From Parabacteroides sp900760525 (GTDB taxonomy: Bacteria > Bacteroidota > Bacteroidia > Bacteroidales > Tannerellaceae): DNA of 64,000 nt. The notes under the pieces were generated by a model. It searched no databases. It was not told the DNA's origin and saw only the letters and a program-made list of their open reading frames with translations. Of this stretch, positions 43,256-51,955 are shown piece by piece. Position numbers and translations under genes: made by a program. Location: the NCBI RefSeq assembly GCF_049860805.1, contig NZ_CP187555.1:3968001-4032000 (forward strand). The letters run 5' to 3'. Within the stretch, counting starts at the first letter, position 1; each line of letters opens with the position of its first letter.

Positions 43256-43789
43256 ATGAAAAATCGTGAAAAAGAAATCTTTGAAAACGCCCAATTGTTA
43301 TCAATGTTGTCAGAACCGGGTGAACTGAATGAAATAACCTTCGAGTACCTGCGTTACCAATCGGGCGGTGCGGTCCGCTTCAGGATTCACCATTACCGCT
43401 TTTCTCCGGAGAGCTTGGGCATTTATAACGTATCCGATCTTGTCAAAAGTAAAGAAGACCGGCATTATGGCCTTCCCTCAACGGACCGTGTCTATTTGTT
43501 TCCCCTGAAGAATTTCCATGCCGGCATCCCGTGCCTTAGCGGCATCGTGAACAGCCGTTTGGGACATTATCCGAAAGAGGGGGAAATCTATGTCTTCATC
43601 AACGGCGGACACAAGCAGCTTAAAGTATATTACCTGTCCCCTAACCAGGAACGGGTTTACCTTTACCATCTTTCGGAAGGGACTTATGACCTTCCCCGGC
43701 AATTTGAAAAACAATCTTACGAACAGGTAAACCGTACCTCTCTCGTCCGGTTGCTCGATTGTCCGAAAAAAAGGCGTAAAAGCAAGTAA
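43256..43789 (+). CDS. tnpB: IS66 accessory protein TnpB (extended N-terminus)
   Basis: 177 residues. The C-terminal 110 or so match IS66 TnpB: VYLFPLKNFHAGIPCLSGIV, then GEIYVFINGGHKQLKVYY and LYHLSEGTYDLP. An N-terminal stretch of about 75 residues precedes this and is not part of the usual 115-residue TnpB; it may stand in for TnpA, which is absent. TnpB's biochemical role is uncertain, although it is needed for transposition of several IS66 members. A -7 box (TATCTTTG, 43220-43227) lies 29 bp before the start. Confidence 0.8.
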   Translation: MKNREKEIFENAQLLSMLSEPGELNEITFEYLRYQSGGAVRFRIHHYRFSPESLGIYNVSDLVKSKEDRHYGLPSTDRVYLFPLKNFHAGIPCLSGIVNSRLGHYPKEGEIYVFINGGHKQLKVYYLSPNQERVYLYHLSEGTYDLPRQFEKQSYEQVNRTSLVRLLDCPKKRRKSK

Positions 43790-43841
43790 TATATTTATAA
43801 ATCAGTGCCATAATATCAAATATTATTCGTATCTTTATTAC

Positions 43842-45431
43842 GTGAAAGAGATGAAAACAAAGACGGCAAATAAAGTCCCCGAAGTCAAGGTCCCGCTGGC
43901 CGATTACCAAGCGCTGCTTGCCCGACGCAAGGCGTTAGAGGAGGAGCGGATGCAATGGCTACTCGAACGTCAGCGCTTATTGGACCTGAACCAACAGTAT
44001 GTGTGGGAGATTTACGACCTCAAACGCCGCCTTTGGAGTCCCAAAAGCGAAAAAAGACTTCCCCGGGATCCCTCCCAGTTGAATATCTGCTGGGAAACGC
44101 CGGTAGACTCGGCTCCGGTGGAAACCGTGCGTGAAAAAGCACGTGGGGAAGTAGAAAAGGAAGAGAAAAACTACTTGCATGATCGCGACGGGTTCAAAAA
44201 GAAGAAACATAAAGGAAATATCCGTAAGCCTTTCCCCCTGGATATTCCTCGGCGGCAGGAGATTCTGGACCCGGCAGGGGACTTGTCGTCTTGTCGCCAT
44301 ATAGGACAGGAAATCACGGAAAAACTGGAGATAGAAAAGAATGTGTATGTCCGTCAAATCATCCGCAACAAATACAAAACCCCGGATGGACGTATCCTGA
44401 TAGCGCCCCTGCCGGTCCAAGCCATAGCCCACGCCAAGGCAGGCGCCAGCGTGTTATCCCATATCGCAGTGGGCAAATATGGCGACCACCTGCCTCTGTA
44501 CCGTCAAATAGATATCTTCTCGCGCATCGGCCTTCACCTGCCGGCCTCGACGGTAAGCGACTGGTGCCTGTCCACAGCCCAGGAACTGGAACCAATCTAC
44601 AACGAATTACGTGAAAAAGTCCGTTCCTCACGCTATGTCATAGCCGACGAAACTCCTTACAAAGTCCAGGGAAGTGACCGTAAGGGGAGCTTACACCAGG
44701 GCTACATGTGGAATTTCTACTGCCCGGAGGTGAAGAGCCCTTTTTTCGAGTATCATAAGGGAAGGGGGGCAAGTTGCATCGGGCTGTTGCTGGAGGGTGG
44801 GAAAGCAGTCCAAAGCGACGGTTATCAGGTATACGACATCTTTGACGACCTGCCCGGTTACCTGCATCTGTGCTGCTGGGCACATGCCCGCCGGAAGTTC
44901 AAAGAAGCCGAGAACAGCGATCCTCCCCGGGCGGGGGAAATACTTTCCCTGATCGGAAAACTTTACAAAACCGAATCCGAAATCAGGGAAAAAGAGCTTG
45001 AAGGAAATGCGAAAACGGCTTACCGCCAGGCGGAGGCTTATCCGGTATTGCAGGAAATAGAGGCATGGATCAAGAGTAACATAGGGCAGGTGAAAAGTGG
45101 CAGTCCGATGGACAAAGCCATGCAATACACTTATGCCCGTATGGAGCAATTATCGCTATACGTGACTAATGCCGACTTCCATATCGACTCCAACGCAGTG
45201 GAAAGAAGCATCCGTCCCCTAACCCTGAACCGTAAGAATACCCTTTTTTCAGGTTCCCACGAAGCCGCCCATGCCGCCGCCATTTTTTTCACACTGATCG
45301 GTTGCTGCAAAGAGAACAATGTCAATCCCGAAAAATGGATGCAGGACGCGCTCATCAGGGTGAAAGACGAACGCCTGGCAGTGGCTAACGACTACTCGAG
45401 CCTGCTGCCTTTCAACTGGAAAGATGCGTAA
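43842..45431 (+). CDS. tnpC: IS66-family transposase
   Basis: 529 residues from GTG 43842 (an ATG at 43851 is an equally good start). The protein has the IS66 layout: N-terminal coiled coil (LARRKALEEERMQWLLERQ), a Lys-rich linker, the zinc-finger-like region, then the DDE core with VIADETPYKVQG, VQSDGYQVYD and a C-terminal SNAVERSIRPL, which supply the acidic residues. The C-terminal NAVERSIRPLTLNRKNTLF motif is diagnostic. The frame is intact, so the element may be active. Confidence 0.95.
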   Translation: MKEMKTKTANKVPEVKVPLADYQALLARRKALEEERMQWLLERQRLLDLNQQYVWEIYDLKRRLWSPKSEKRLPRDPSQLNICWETPVDSAPVETVREKARGEVEKEEKNYLHDRDGFKKKKHKGNIRKPFPLDIPRRQEILDPAGDLSSCRHIGQEITEKLEIEKNVYVRQIIRNKYKTPDGRILIAPLPVQAIAHAKAGASVLSHIAVGKYGDHLPLYRQIDIFSRIGLHLPASTVSDWCLSTAQELEPIYNELREKVRSSRYVIADETPYKVQGSDRKGSLHQGYMWNFYCPEVKSPFFEYHKGRGASCIGLLLEGGKAVQSDGYQVYDIFDDLPGYLHLCCWAHARRKFKEAENSDPPRAGEILSLIGKLYKTESEIREKELEGNAKTAYRQAEAYPVLQEIEAWIKSNIGQVKSGSPMDKAMQYTYARMEQLSLYVTNADFHIDSNAVERSIRPLTLNRKNTLFSGSHEAAHAAAIFFTLIGCCKENNVNPEKWMQDALIRVKDERLAVANDYSSLLPFNWKDA

Positions 45432-46119
45432 TCCCTCCCATGACCAGGCCAAGGCACTGCTTCTTATGCTCTCAAACATGTAAAACGGCAAGTAATAATC
45501 GTCTAAAATATAGGATGGCTGGTTATAAATGCGTTCCTTTGCAACGTTGTCCGATGGGAACATCAAGGGGTGACTGGTGGCGGTTTATATGTAAAGACGA
45601 ATTCTTTCACGTTTTGGGCACAAATAAACACGTACACGTTTGAAACTTTAATTATGAAAATTGGTAGGATGGGTTGTCGCTTGGTTCAGGCGGCAACCCT
45701 TGCTGCTTTTATACATATAGTCTTTACAAGCGAAGTTATAGCCCAGGATCCTACTGATTTGAATAAGGATGATGTACCGGGGCGGATGCTTACCACTGAT
45801 TTTATAATCACTGGCACTGATTATAGAATTGATAGGCACTCCGATGTTTTTTATGCCTATGTAGATAAGTTTTCTTGTAGCGGGGATAGATTATTCCTTA
45901 TATTATGTAGCCCATAAGATCGTATCGCTTAAAAATGAATTCGGTGCGGTCGCCCTAATCAGATGGCTGAACTTGATAAGAATCCCAATATGAGTTTACG
46001 TAATATGGTGTTTTATCGGTAAGATTATTTAGATGAGTTCTATGTTATTTTATATGTGAGAGGTCAAAATTAGACCTCTCAAAGATCTGATTTTGACATC
46101 TTTTTCAATAAGTTTCCGA
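45432..46119. other. IS66 right tail and spacer
   Basis: After the transposase stop the IS continues for 362 bp to its right end. An open frame from ATG 45654 to 45917 starts with a signal-peptide-like stretch (ATLAAFIHIVFTSEVIAQ) inside the IS and reads out through the terminal repeat into the 21-bp array. It may be chance. Beyond 45840 no gene is seen; a hairpin lies at 46058-46080. Confidence 0.4.
46058..46080. terminator. Hairpin downstream of the sulfatase
   Basis: GAGAGGTC (46058-46065), 7-nt loop, GACCTCTC (46073-46080): a perfect 8-bp stem 40 bp past the sulfatase stop. There is no T-run, so terminator function is uncertain. Confidence 0.4.
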
Positions 46120-47571
46120 TTATTTTTCCTTTTCCTCTTTCAACAGCGGCCAGTTCGGGTCCGGTCTGTGTTCACGGACCATGATATCTTTCAGTTCTGC
46201 AACTTTTTCGGGATATTGGGCCAATACGTTGTGGCGTTCCGATGGATCGGAAGCTAAGTTATACAGTTCGTAATAGGGCTTGTCACCGCGGATATTCATG
46301 TGAACCAGTTTCCACGGTCCTTTGCGTACAGCTTGGCGGCCGTTCATTTCCTGGAATTCGAAATACAGGAATTCATGTTCTTTTTGTCCCTTGCGATTTT
46401 GTAGTAACGGGAGCATACTTACGCCGTCCATCTCTTGCTGTTTGGCTTTCGGATGGATGATTTCTTCGAAGGTGGGCAATACATCCCAGAAGGAGCACAT
46501 GAAGTCCGTTTCCGTACTCGGCTGAATATGTCCCGGCCAGGAGATGATCATCGGAACACGGATGCCGCCTTCATACAGATCGCGTTTATATCCGCGGTAC
46601 AGACCGTTACTGTTGAAGAAATCGGGATCGGCGCCCCCTTCCATATGCGGACCGTTGTCGCTTGCAAAGATGATGATGGTGTTATCGTATAAGCCTTTGT
46701 CTTTTAGCTTCTGCACGATTTGTCCGACATAAACGTCCAGACGATAAACCATAGCGGCAAAGGTGGCATGCGGATGGAACTGCGTGCAGTAACCTCCCTT
46801 GCGGAAAGCCGGATTGCCCGGTTCTACTCCTTTGTAAGGCTTTTCCGGATACATGCCGCGGAATTTCTGTATGATACTGTCTTCCGGCACGATCAGTTCG
46901 GCGTGCGGGATGATGGTCGGATACCACATGAAGAACGGCTCGTCCGGATTCATATTGTCCAGGTATTCCAACGCCTTTCCATGAATAAGGTCTTGCGAGT
47001 AAGTACCTTTTCCGTATTGTACGCTCAGGTTGTTGTCTTCGAGCTCCACCCGTTTGTCGTTATCCCAAAGATGGTCGGGGTAATAGCTGTGTGCCAACAA
47101 CTGGCAATTGTATCCGTAGAAAGTGTCGCAACCCTGATTTTTGGGATCGCCGGTCGAGCCGATGTAGCCCAGTCCCCATTTGCCGAAAGCGGATGTTTTG
47201 TAGCCTGCATCTTTCATTACTTCGAAGATTGTACGGGCATTGGCGGGAAGCGGGAACTGCCCTTCCGGATCGAGTTCGAGGTTACCGCGGACAGGCGTAT
47301 GTCCGCTGTGCGTACCTGTCAGCAGGCAGGAGCGGGAAGGGGCGCTGACGGTTGTCCCCGAATAACACTGCGTAAAACGCATTCCGTTTTGTGCCAGACG
47401 GTCGATGTTGGGTGTCTCGAACTTTTCCTGTCCGTAACAACTCAGGTCACCATAACCCAAATCGTCCGCAAGGATAAAAACGACATTCGGTTTTTTGTCC
47501 TTATTCTTCTCCGCATGGATGAAAGGAGTTGCCAGCAGGAGGCCGGTAGAAATTAGAATTGCTTGTTTCAT
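46120..47571 (-). CDS. Sulfatase (S1 family, Ser-type active site)
   Basis: 483 residues with a signal peptide (MKQAILISTGLLLATPFIHA). Metal-binding ADDLGYGD (Asp36, Asp37) and the active-site motif SAPSRSCLLTG (Ser76) are both present. The formylglycine position is Ser, not Cys, so maturation needs the radical SAM anaerobic sulfatase-maturating enzyme rather than FGE. The C-terminal part keeps FASDNGPHMEGG and the usual Lys/His positions. It probably removes sulfate from a host or plant glycan in the periplasm. The exact S1 subfamily cannot be told by eye. Its promoter faces that of the beta-helix gene. Confidence 0.9.
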   Translation of the reverse strand: MKQAILISTGLLLATPFIHAEKNKDKKPNVVFILADDLGYGDLSCYGQEKFETPNIDRLAQNGMRFTQCYSGTTVSAPSRSCLLTGTHSGHTPVRGNLELDPEGQFPLPANARTIFEVMKDAGYKTSAFGKWGLGYIGSTGDPKNQGCDTFYGYNCQLLAHSYYPDHLWDNDKRVELEDNNLSVQYGKGTYSQDLIHGKALEYLDNMNPDEPFFMWYPTIIPHAELIVPEDSIIQKFRGMYPEKPYKGVEPGNPAFRKGGYCTQFHPHATFAAMVYRLDVYVGQIVQKLKDKGLYDNTIIIFASDNGPHMEGGADPDFFNSNGLYRGYKRDLYEGGIRVPMIISWPGHIQPSTETDFMCSFWDVLPTFEEIIHPKAKQQEMDGVSMLPLLQNRKGQKEHEFLYFEFQEMNGRQAVRKGPWKLVHMNIRGDKPYYELYNLASDPSERHNVLAQYPEKVAELKDIMVREHRPDPNWPLLKEEKEK

Positions 47572-47598
47572 GATATATGTTTTTTGTTAGAATGCTTA

Positions 47599-47634
47599 CA
47601 AAGTTATATTTTTTATGAAGAATAATTATCTTTG
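47599..47634. promoter_or_regulatory. Divergent promoter pair for sulfatase and beta-helix genes
   Basis: Minus strand TAACTTTG (47606-47599) serves the sulfatase; plus strand TATCTTTG (47627-47634) serves the beta-helix gene. The two -7 boxes are only 20 bp apart, so polymerases would compete or share a regulator. Confidence 0.6.
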
Positions 47635-47657
47635 AGCATAAAATATAAGTGAATATC

Positions 47658-49136
47658 ATGAAAAAGATAATCTGTTTACTCTCTGCCTGTCTGTATTTGT
47701 TAACGATGGCAGGCTGTTCGGGACCTACCGCCTCTTCTTATTATTTAGATGTTACGAATGGCGATGATAGCCGGAACGGCCTTTCCGAAGCGACTGCCTG
47801 GAAAAGCCTTTCCAAACTCCGGGGCGTGAAACTGAATCCGGGCGATAGAGTGCTTTTAAAAAGAGGAGACACTTTTCAGGGTGAACTCGAAATATCGGGA
47901 CAAGGTACCGCCGACAACCGGATTTATATCGAAGCATATGGAGAAGGAAATAAGCCCTGTATCGCCGGCCATGATACATCCCTGTATGCCGTCCGCATTC
48001 TCAATTCGGATTATCTGACACTGCGAAATGTGGAGATAACCAATACCGGTAAGGAACGGAAACCGCACCGTACCGGGCTGAAGATCGAATGCCGGGACTA
48101 TGGAGTTTCAAGAAACATCGTCATAGACGGTGTGGATATACGGGATGTGAACGGCTCGCTGGTCAAGGAAAAAGGAGGCGGTAGCGGCATCTTAGTCGTC
48201 AACGGCGGGAAAGAGGTCATATCCGTTTTCTACAGCCTGACGATAGAGAATTGCCGGATCCGGCGTTGTGCCCGTAACGCGATGATCTGGTCGGGATATA
48301 GCAGCCGGGAGAACTGGCATCCGAGCAAACATACGATAATCCGTAAAAACCTGATCGAGGAGGTCCCGGGCGACGGCATCGTTCCGATCGGTTGCGATAG
48401 CACGCTGATCGAGTATAACGTGATGCGCAATTGTCCGGATATCCTTCCCGATACGGAAGCCGCCGCCGGTATCTGGCCGTGGAGTTGCGACAATACGGTT
48501 ATCCGGTTCAATGAGGTGAGCGGCCATAAGGCTCCCTGGGACGCGCAAGGATTCGATTCGGACTGGAATTGCCGGAACACGCTTATCCAGTATAACCATA
48601 GTCATGATAACGACGGCGGGATGGTGCTGATCTGCAACAACGGTGACTCCCCGGCTTCTTTCAATGCCGGGAATGTGGGGACCGTTGTGTCTTACAATAT
48701 CAGTATTAATGACGGTCGCCGGACTCGTCCGACACGTGCCGGCATGTTTTCTCCGTTGATCCATGTGGCCGGCCCTGTAAAGAATACGACTATCAGCCGT
48801 AATATCATCTATGCGAGTAGGAAGGTGACAGAAGAGGCGGATCGCAGCATAATGACCTTCGATTCCTGGGGCGGCTATCCGGACAGCACGTTTGTGCATG
48901 AGAATATTTTTTATTCATCTGAAAAAAGTACGTTCAATTTTACAAAGTCTACCAACAATGTGATTGTCTACAACTATTACATAGGTATATTCGCGGAAAT
49001 GCCGAAGGATAAATTTCCCCTATATATTGCCAAGGATTATGATATTCACGATATGTTGGAAATGGTCGAGATTGCCGGCACGTATGGCTGGTTTGTGAAT
49101 GCAAGAGCTATTTATAAATTCTTTGAACAAAGCTGA
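47658..49136 (+). CDS. Right-handed beta-helix lipoprotein
   Basis: 492 residues from ATG 47658; a GTG at 47649 is in frame but less likely. The lipobox LTMAGC gives Cys20. The mature N-terminus has YYLDVTNGDDSRNGLSEATAWKSL and DRVLLKRGDTF, the entry to a parallel beta-helix. Regular strand-turn repeats follow, ending near VFNAR-like sequence. The fold is shared by polysaccharide lyases and glycoside hydrolases (pectate-lyase-like), but no family active site was recognised. Its promoter faces the sulfatase's, so joint action on one glycan is plausible. Confidence 0.7.
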   Translation: MKKIICLLSACLYLLTMAGCSGPTASSYYLDVTNGDDSRNGLSEATAWKSLSKLRGVKLNPGDRVLLKRGDTFQGELEISGQGTADNRIYIEAYGEGNKPCIAGHDTSLYAVRILNSDYLTLRNVEITNTGKERKPHRTGLKIECRDYGVSRNIVIDGVDIRDVNGSLVKEKGGGSGILVVNGGKEVISVFYSLTIENCRIRRCARNAMIWSGYSSRENWHPSKHTIIRKNLIEEVPGDGIVPIGCDSTLIEYNVMRNCPDILPDTEAAAGIWPWSCDNTVIRFNEVSGHKAPWDAQGFDSDWNCRNTLIQYNHSHDNDGGMVLICNNGDSPASFNAGNVGTVVSYNISINDGRRTRPTRAGMFSPLIHVAGPVKNTTISRNIIYASRKVTEEADRSIMTFDSWGGYPDSTFVHENIFYSSEKSTFNFTKSTNNVIVYNYYIGIFAEMPKDKFPLYIAKDYDIHDMLEMVEIAGTYGWFVNARAIYKFFEQS

Positions 49137-49151
49137 AAAGTCGTACCTTTG
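49122..49151 (+). promoter_or_regulatory. Promoter of mutS
   Basis: TTTG (49122-49125) and TACCTTTG (49144-49151) match the -33 and -7 boxes with an 18-bp spacer. The boxes overlap the end of the beta-helix gene. The mutS start is 31 bp downstream. Confidence 0.7.
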
Positions 49152-49182
49152 TACGGTTGAACAGATAAAAAGATAAAGAACA

Positions 49183-51819
49183 GTGGCAAAGATAGTGGAA
49201 ACTCCCCTGATGAAGCAGTATTTCGATATAAAGGCGAAACACCCTGATGCAATCCTGCTATTCCGGGTAGGCGACTTTTACGAGATGTATGGCGAAGACG
49301 CCGTAACCGGAGCGGAAATACTGGGTATCGTGCAGACGAAAAAGGCCAACGGCCCGGGGCAAACGGTCGAGATGGCCGGTTTCCCCCATCATGCATTAGA
49401 CACCTACCTGCCTAAATTAGTGCGTGCCGGTAAGCGCGTAGCGATCTGCGACCAGCTGGAAGACCCCAAACTGACGAAAAAGTTAGTGAAACGCGGCATC
49501 ACCGAACTGGTGACTCCGGGTGTCTCTATCAACGACAATATCCTCAACCATAAAGAAAACAACTTCCTTGCTGCCATCCATTTCGGCAAGGATGTCTGCG
49601 GAATCGCATTCCTCGATATCTCTACCGGCGAGTTCCTGACGGCCGAGGGGACTATCGACTATGTGGATAAACTGCTGAATAACTTTTCCCCGAAAGAAGT
49701 CCTGGTCGAGCGGGGCAGCCGTAAACGCTTTGAGGAGGCTTTCGGTCCCCGGTTCTTTATTTTCGAACTGGACGACTGGGTGTTTACTACGGAAGCAGCC
49801 AACGACCGCCTGTTGAAACATTTCGAGACGAAGAACCTGAAAGGTTTCGGTGTCCAACATCTGAAATTCGGGATCATCGCTTCGGGAGCCATCCTATATT
49901 ATCTGGATCAGACGCAGCACACCCACATCTCGCATATCACCTCCCTTTCCCGTATCGAAGAAGACCGTTACGTGCGTCTCGACAAGTTTACGGTACGCAG
50001 CTTAGAGCTGGTCGGCACGATGAACGAAGAGGGGACGAGCCTGCTGGATGTGCTGGACAAGACCGTCTCGCCGATGGGGTCGCGTATGCTGCGCCGCTGG
50101 ATCTTGTTCCCGTTGAAGGATGTGAAACCGATCCACGAACGTCAGGACGTAGTGGAATATTTCTTCCGCCATCCCGAAGTGAAAGAACTGTTGGAAGAGA
50201 AACTGGAACAGATCGGCGACCTGGAGCGTATCATCTCCAAAGTAGCAGTCGGCCGCGTCTCTCCCCGCGAAGTGGTGCAGTTGAAAGTAGCCCTCCACGC
50301 CATTGAGCCGATCAAGGAGGCCTGTATGGCAAGCGATGAACCGAGCCTTTGCCGTATCGGCGAGCAGCTGAACGCCTGCGCCTTGATCCGCGACCGGATA
50401 GAAAAGGAGATTAACAACGATCCTCCTTCCTTGCTGAACCGCGGCGGTGTGATTGCGACAGGCGTGAATGTTGAGCTCGACGACCTGCGTGCAATCGCTT
50501 ATTCGGGCAAAGATTATCTTTTGAAGGTGCAGCAGCGGGAAATAGAACTGACGGGTATATCGAGCCTTAAGATTGGTTTCAATAATGTTTTCGGATATTA
50601 TATAGAGGTTCGTAACACATACAAGGACAAAGTTCCTGCCGAGTGGATCCGGAAACAGACGTTGGTGAATGCCGAACGTTATATTACCGAGGAACTGAAA
50701 GAATACGAAGAAAAGATATTGGGGGCTGAAGAGAAGATCCTTTCGTTGGAAGCCCGCCTCTTTAACGAACTGGTCCTCTGTCTTTCCGAATATATCCCGC
50801 CCATCCAGGTGAATGCAAACCTGATCGGCCGCTTAGACTGCCTGCTCTCATTCGCCAAGGTGGCGGAAAGCAACCGCTATATCCGCCCGGATGTGAATGA
50901 TTCGCAGGTGATCGATATTAAGGCGGGCCGCCATCCGGTGATTGAAAAACAGTTGCCCGTAGGTGAGCCTTATATTGCCAATGATGTCTATCTGGACGAC
51001 GAGCGGCAGCAGATTATCATTATCACCGGTCCGAATATGGCCGGTAAGTCCGCTTTGCTCCGCCAAACGGCCCTGATCACGCTGATGGCGCAGGTCGGTT
51101 GCTTCGTCCCGGCCGAATGTGCCCATATCGGGATTGTCGACAAGATCTTTACCCGTGTAGGAGCTTCGGATAACATCTCGGTGGGCGAATCCACTTTCAT
51201 GGTGGAGATGAACGAGGCTTCGGATATCCTCAACAACATGTCTTCCCGCAGCCTTGTCCTCTTCGACGAGTTGGGACGCGGGACAAGCACGTATGACGGC
51301 ATCTCGATCGCCTGGGCGATTGTCGAATACATCCACGAACATCCCAATGCCCGTGCAAAGACACTGTTTGCCACGCACTACCATGAGCTGAACGAGATGG
51401 AGGCTTCTTTCAAGCGTATCAAGAACTACAATGTTTCGGTGAAGGAGGTGGGCAACAAAGTGATCTTCTTGCGCAAATTGGTTCCCGGAGGAAGTGAGCA
51501 CAGTTTCGGTATCCATGTGGCCAAGATGGCCGGTATGCCGAAAAGCATCGTAAAGCGTTCCAATGAGATCCTGAAACAGCTGGAAACGGAAAACCGTCAG
51601 GAAGGGATCGCCACGGAAAAGCGTAAAGGTATCAAGAGCAAGCCAGTAAAAGGAATCGCAACATCGGCAGATGGCTATCAGCTTAGCTTCTTCCAACTCG
51701 ACGATCCGGTTCTCAGCCAGGTACGGGACGAGATCAAGAACTTGGATGTAAACAACTTGACTCCGCTGGAAGCCCTGAATAAGTTGAGTGAGATACGAAG
51801 GATTATTACCGGGAAATAA
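49183..51819 (+). CDS. mutS: DNA mismatch repair protein MutS
   Basis: 878 residues from a GTG start, which follows the promoter directly. The mismatch-binding motif GDFYEMYG lies near residues 30-37. The clamp and core domains follow, then the ATPase domain with Walker A GPNMAGKS (616-623), FDELGRGTST (Walker B and ABC-like signature) and ATHYHEL. The C-terminus carries a helical dimer region and LDVNNLTPLEALNKL. It recognises mispairs and starts repair with MutL, which is not in the window. The gene is intact and stands alone. Confidence 0.98.
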   Translation: MAKIVETPLMKQYFDIKAKHPDAILLFRVGDFYEMYGEDAVTGAEILGIVQTKKANGPGQTVEMAGFPHHALDTYLPKLVRAGKRVAICDQLEDPKLTKKLVKRGITELVTPGVSINDNILNHKENNFLAAIHFGKDVCGIAFLDISTGEFLTAEGTIDYVDKLLNNFSPKEVLVERGSRKRFEEAFGPRFFIFELDDWVFTTEAANDRLLKHFETKNLKGFGVQHLKFGIIASGAILYYLDQTQHTHISHITSLSRIEEDRYVRLDKFTVRSLELVGTMNEEGTSLLDVLDKTVSPMGSRMLRRWILFPLKDVKPIHERQDVVEYFFRHPEVKELLEEKLEQIGDLERIISKVAVGRVSPREVVQLKVALHAIEPIKEACMASDEPSLCRIGEQLNACALIRDRIEKEINNDPPSLLNRGGVIATGVNVELDDLRAIAYSGKDYLLKVQQREIELTGISSLKIGFNNVFGYYIEVRNTYKDKVPAEWIRKQTLVNAERYITEELKEYEEKILGAEEKILSLEARLFNELVLCLSEYIPPIQVNANLIGRLDCLLSFAKVAESNRYIRPDVNDSQVIDIKAGRHPVIEKQLPVGEPYIANDVYLDDERQQIIIITGPNMAGKSALLRQTALITLMAQVGCFVPAECAHIGIVDKIFTRVGASDNISVGESTFMVEMNEASDILNNMSSRSLVLFDELGRGTSTYDGISIAWAIVEYIHEHPNARAKTLFATHYHELNEMEASFKRIKNYNVSVKEVGNKVIFLRKLVPGGSEHSFGIHVAKMAGMPKSIVKRSNEILKQLETENRQEGIATEKRKGIKSKPVKGIATSADGYQLSFFQLDDPVLSQVRDEIKNLDVNNLTPLEALNKLSEIRRIITGK

Positions 51820-51850
51820 ACCGATTTCCAGTATTTATATTTATGGGTAG

Positions 51851-51950
51851 GCATCTCCCCACTATTGGAGAGTGGTGTCTCCCCTATGTTGGAGAGGGTG
51901 CCTCTCTGCTGTAGGGGATGACGTCTCCTCTACATTAGGGAGAGACTCTC
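51851..51950. repeat. Four degenerate 24-bp tandem repeats with hairpin potential
   Basis: Units near 51851, 51875, 51898 and 51922 each hold CTCTCC-type and GGAGAG-type halves that can pair with each other or with neighbours. They lie between the mutS stop and the isomerase-family gene stop (convergent), where they may act as a terminator for both. Confidence 0.65.
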
Positions 51951-51955
51951 TCTTT

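Larger units (their letters stand above)
43174..45793 (+). mobile_element. IS66-family insertion sequence (2620 bp)
   Basis: Terminal inverted repeats begin GTAAGCATCCGCCCC at both ends (43174-43201 and 45766-45793; 26 of 28 bp match). An exact 8-bp target duplication CACTGATT flanks it (43166-43173 and 45794-45801), the length usual for IS66. It carries tnpB-like and transposase genes on the plus strand and a 360-bp right tail. Confidence 0.95.
43108..45840. repeat. 21-bp tandem repeat array, split by IS66
   Basis: Five consecutive 21-bp units: 43108-43128, 43129-43149, 43150-43170, then (after the IS) 45799-45819 and 45820-45840. The units share a pattern beginning ATT-TATAAT and ending near GGCACTG. 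The IS and one copy of its target duplication lie between units 3 and 4; removing them restores a clean array. The array is flanked by short inverted repeats, AGGGCAACCGCACC (43011-43024) and GGTGCGGTCGCCCT (45943-45956). Confidence 0.85.

Noticed and set aside
51851..51950. Possible CRISPR array
   Set aside because: Units are only about 24 bp, directly adjacent with no spacers, and degenerate; no cas genes are present.
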